64,000 nt of DNA from Pseudoflavonifractor sp964504285 (GTDB lineage: Bacteria > Bacillota > Clostridia > Oscillospirales > Oscillospiraceae): contig CAZDDZ010000002.1 in NCBI GenBank assembly GCA_964504285.1, forward strand, positions 56,571 through 120,570, in the 5' to 3' direction. The position numbers were made by a program, and so were the translations under genes. Under the pieces are notes generated by a model that saw nothing but the letters and a program-made list of their open reading frames with translations, was not told the DNA's origin and searched no databases. Shown piece by piece: positions 63,354 to 64,000 of the stretch. Every line of letters begins with the position of its first letter. Position 1 is the stretch's first letter.

Positions 63354-63821
63354 ATGAAAAACCTTGTTGTTAGGCTTTTAGAGGAATATTCAGAAATTAA
63401 GTGCAAAATTTCCGTACTACGCTATGAGCTGGAGCACCCGGCCATCGTGTCGCCCGATGAGATGATCGAGGCGCTGTCCTTTGCCCGTGGAGGTGAGGAA
63501 GGACACGGCTCCGGGCATATCTCCAATAAGACGCTCTACATCGCCATGAACTACCAGACCGAGGCCGCACAGCTCAGCAGCGAGGCCATGGACGAGATTA
63601 CGCGCCAGCTCATTCCGCTGGAGCGGGAAATGAATCGGCTGGAGCACCACGTCTCCCTGCTGACAGAGCGGCAGGCGGCAGTCATTCGGCTTTATTACTT
63701 TGAGGGAAATCCTTGGGAGAGGGTGGCACAAATGCAGGAGATTTCCGTGCGGACAGCACAGTTAATCCGAAAGGAAGCTGTGCGAGAGCTCGCAGCCATG
63801 TACGCCCTATCTAATCGCTAG
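63354..63821 (+). CDS. Sigma-region-4/ArpU-like regulatory protein
   Basis: 155 residues. N-terminal coiled-coil-like part (LLEEYSEIKCKISVLRYELE, LIPLEREMNRLEHHV) and C-terminal helix-turn-helix SLLTERQAAVIRLYYFEGNP with WERVAQMQEISVRTAQLIRK, as in sigma region 4-like regulators of phages and integrative elements (ArpU/DUF1492 type). ATG 63354 follows AAAGGAGATTATAATACAC. The first ~20 codons are AT-rich while the rest is GC-rich. Not part of the glycoside locus; may open a mobile-element operon extending right of the window. Confidence 0.65.
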   Translation: MKNLVVRLLEEYSEIKCKISVLRYELEHPAIVSPDEMIEALSFARGGEEGHGSGHISNKTLYIAMNYQTEAAQLSSEAMDEITRQLIPLEREMNRLEHHVSLLTERQAAVIRLYYFEGNPWERVAQMQEISVRTAQLIRKEAVRELAAMYALSNR

Positions 63822-63930
63822 TTCAGTTACTTGCGCGGTTTTGCGCAGTTGTCTTCGCACATATTGCGCGATATTTTTGCAGATAGGTGGCTTGGATTTG
63901 CGCTGGATGCCATGTTATGATTAAGCTACC

Positions 63931-63980
63931 AAAAAAGGAATGCTCCCCCGAGCCGTGAGGCCCGAGGGGCATTTCCTTTT
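63931..63980 (+). terminator. Terminator after the sigma-like gene
   Basis: AAAAAGGAATGCTCCCCCGA and the C-rich arm pair with TCGGG-type and GGGGCATTTCCTTTT sequence (stem with a bulge), ending in TTTT. Ends at the window edge region; 63822-63930 holds only a GC/AT-mixed hairpin without a gene. Confidence 0.65.
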
Positions 63981-64000
63981 CCCGGCGGCTGTCATAGGAC

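Noticed and set aside
1..64000. CRISPR arrays, rRNA genes or complete tRNA genes
   Set aside because: No regularly spaced repeats, no rRNA-like stretches and no full cloverleaf were seen; only the partial tRNA-Thr at 7814-7860.

Overview
The window looks like a GC-rich Clostridia-type Firmicute, most plausibly a gut Oscillospirales bacterium. This is inferred from strong AGGAGG ribosome binding sites, ATG/GTG/TTG starts, two GHKL/LytTR two-component systems, lipoproteins with LA[A/G]C lipoboxes, SLH repeats, an IS200-type transposase remnant and many plant-glycan enzymes. No rRNA and no CRISPR array is visible; the only tRNA sequence is a truncated 3' half. Region 1 (1-7520, all +) is half of a mobile-element DNA-metabolism module: the end of an SNF2-type helicase, a sliding clamp (DnaN), a zinc-finger protein, small unknown proteins, a MoxR AAA ATPase, SSB, a DpnD/PcfM-like protein and a VWA-domain protein. 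Region 2 (7521-9484) is a junction made of broken pieces: a nucleotidyltransferase fragment, the 3' half of a tRNA-Thr(CGU) with its terminator, a truncated IS200/IS605 TnpA, an SLH-protein fragment and a frameshifted tyrosine integrase. Region 3 (9683-17610, all -) holds a LytTR/GHKL pair, a lipoprotein, an AzgA-type purine permease and a membrane-anchored GH3 glycosidase. A small AT-rich orphan gene lies at 18222-18698. Region 4 (19338-32161, all +, tightly packed with many start/stop overlaps) is the most interesting part. It carries a JAMM/JAB peptidase, a ThiF/E1-like adenylating enzyme and an E2-family-D-like protein with a conserved Cys, that is, three parts of a PRTRC-like ubiquitin-type conjugation system. 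They sit among a second sliding clamp, a bactofilin-like protein, a DNA methyltransferase-like protein, a Rad52-type annealing protein, a Rad50/SMC-like ATPase, a CHC2 primase and several unknown proteins. Region 5 (32387-62829) is a glycoside-utilization locus: a GH78 rhamnosidase-like lipoprotein, an SGNH esterase-like lipoprotein, a second GHKL/LytTR pair (- strand), four GH3 proteins, small membrane proteins and lipoproteins, a frameshifted GH2, a GH43-like enzyme, an intact GH2, a sugar-phosphate isomerase-like protein and two GPH/MFS sugar symporters. Region 6 (63354 to the end) begins with a sigma-region-4-like regulator, possibly the start of another mobile-element segment. How it may work together (inference): the helicase/clamp/SSB/Rad52/SMC/primase genes would serve autonomous replication or recombination of an ICE, plasmid or phage-like element, and the E1/E2/JAB set would modify a protein in that process; no clear ubiquitin-like substrate is recognisable here. 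The glycoside locus would sense a plant glycoside through LytTR/GHKL pairs, cleave rhamnosyl, glucosyl, galactosyl or arabinosyl/xylosyl units at the cell surface and import the products.
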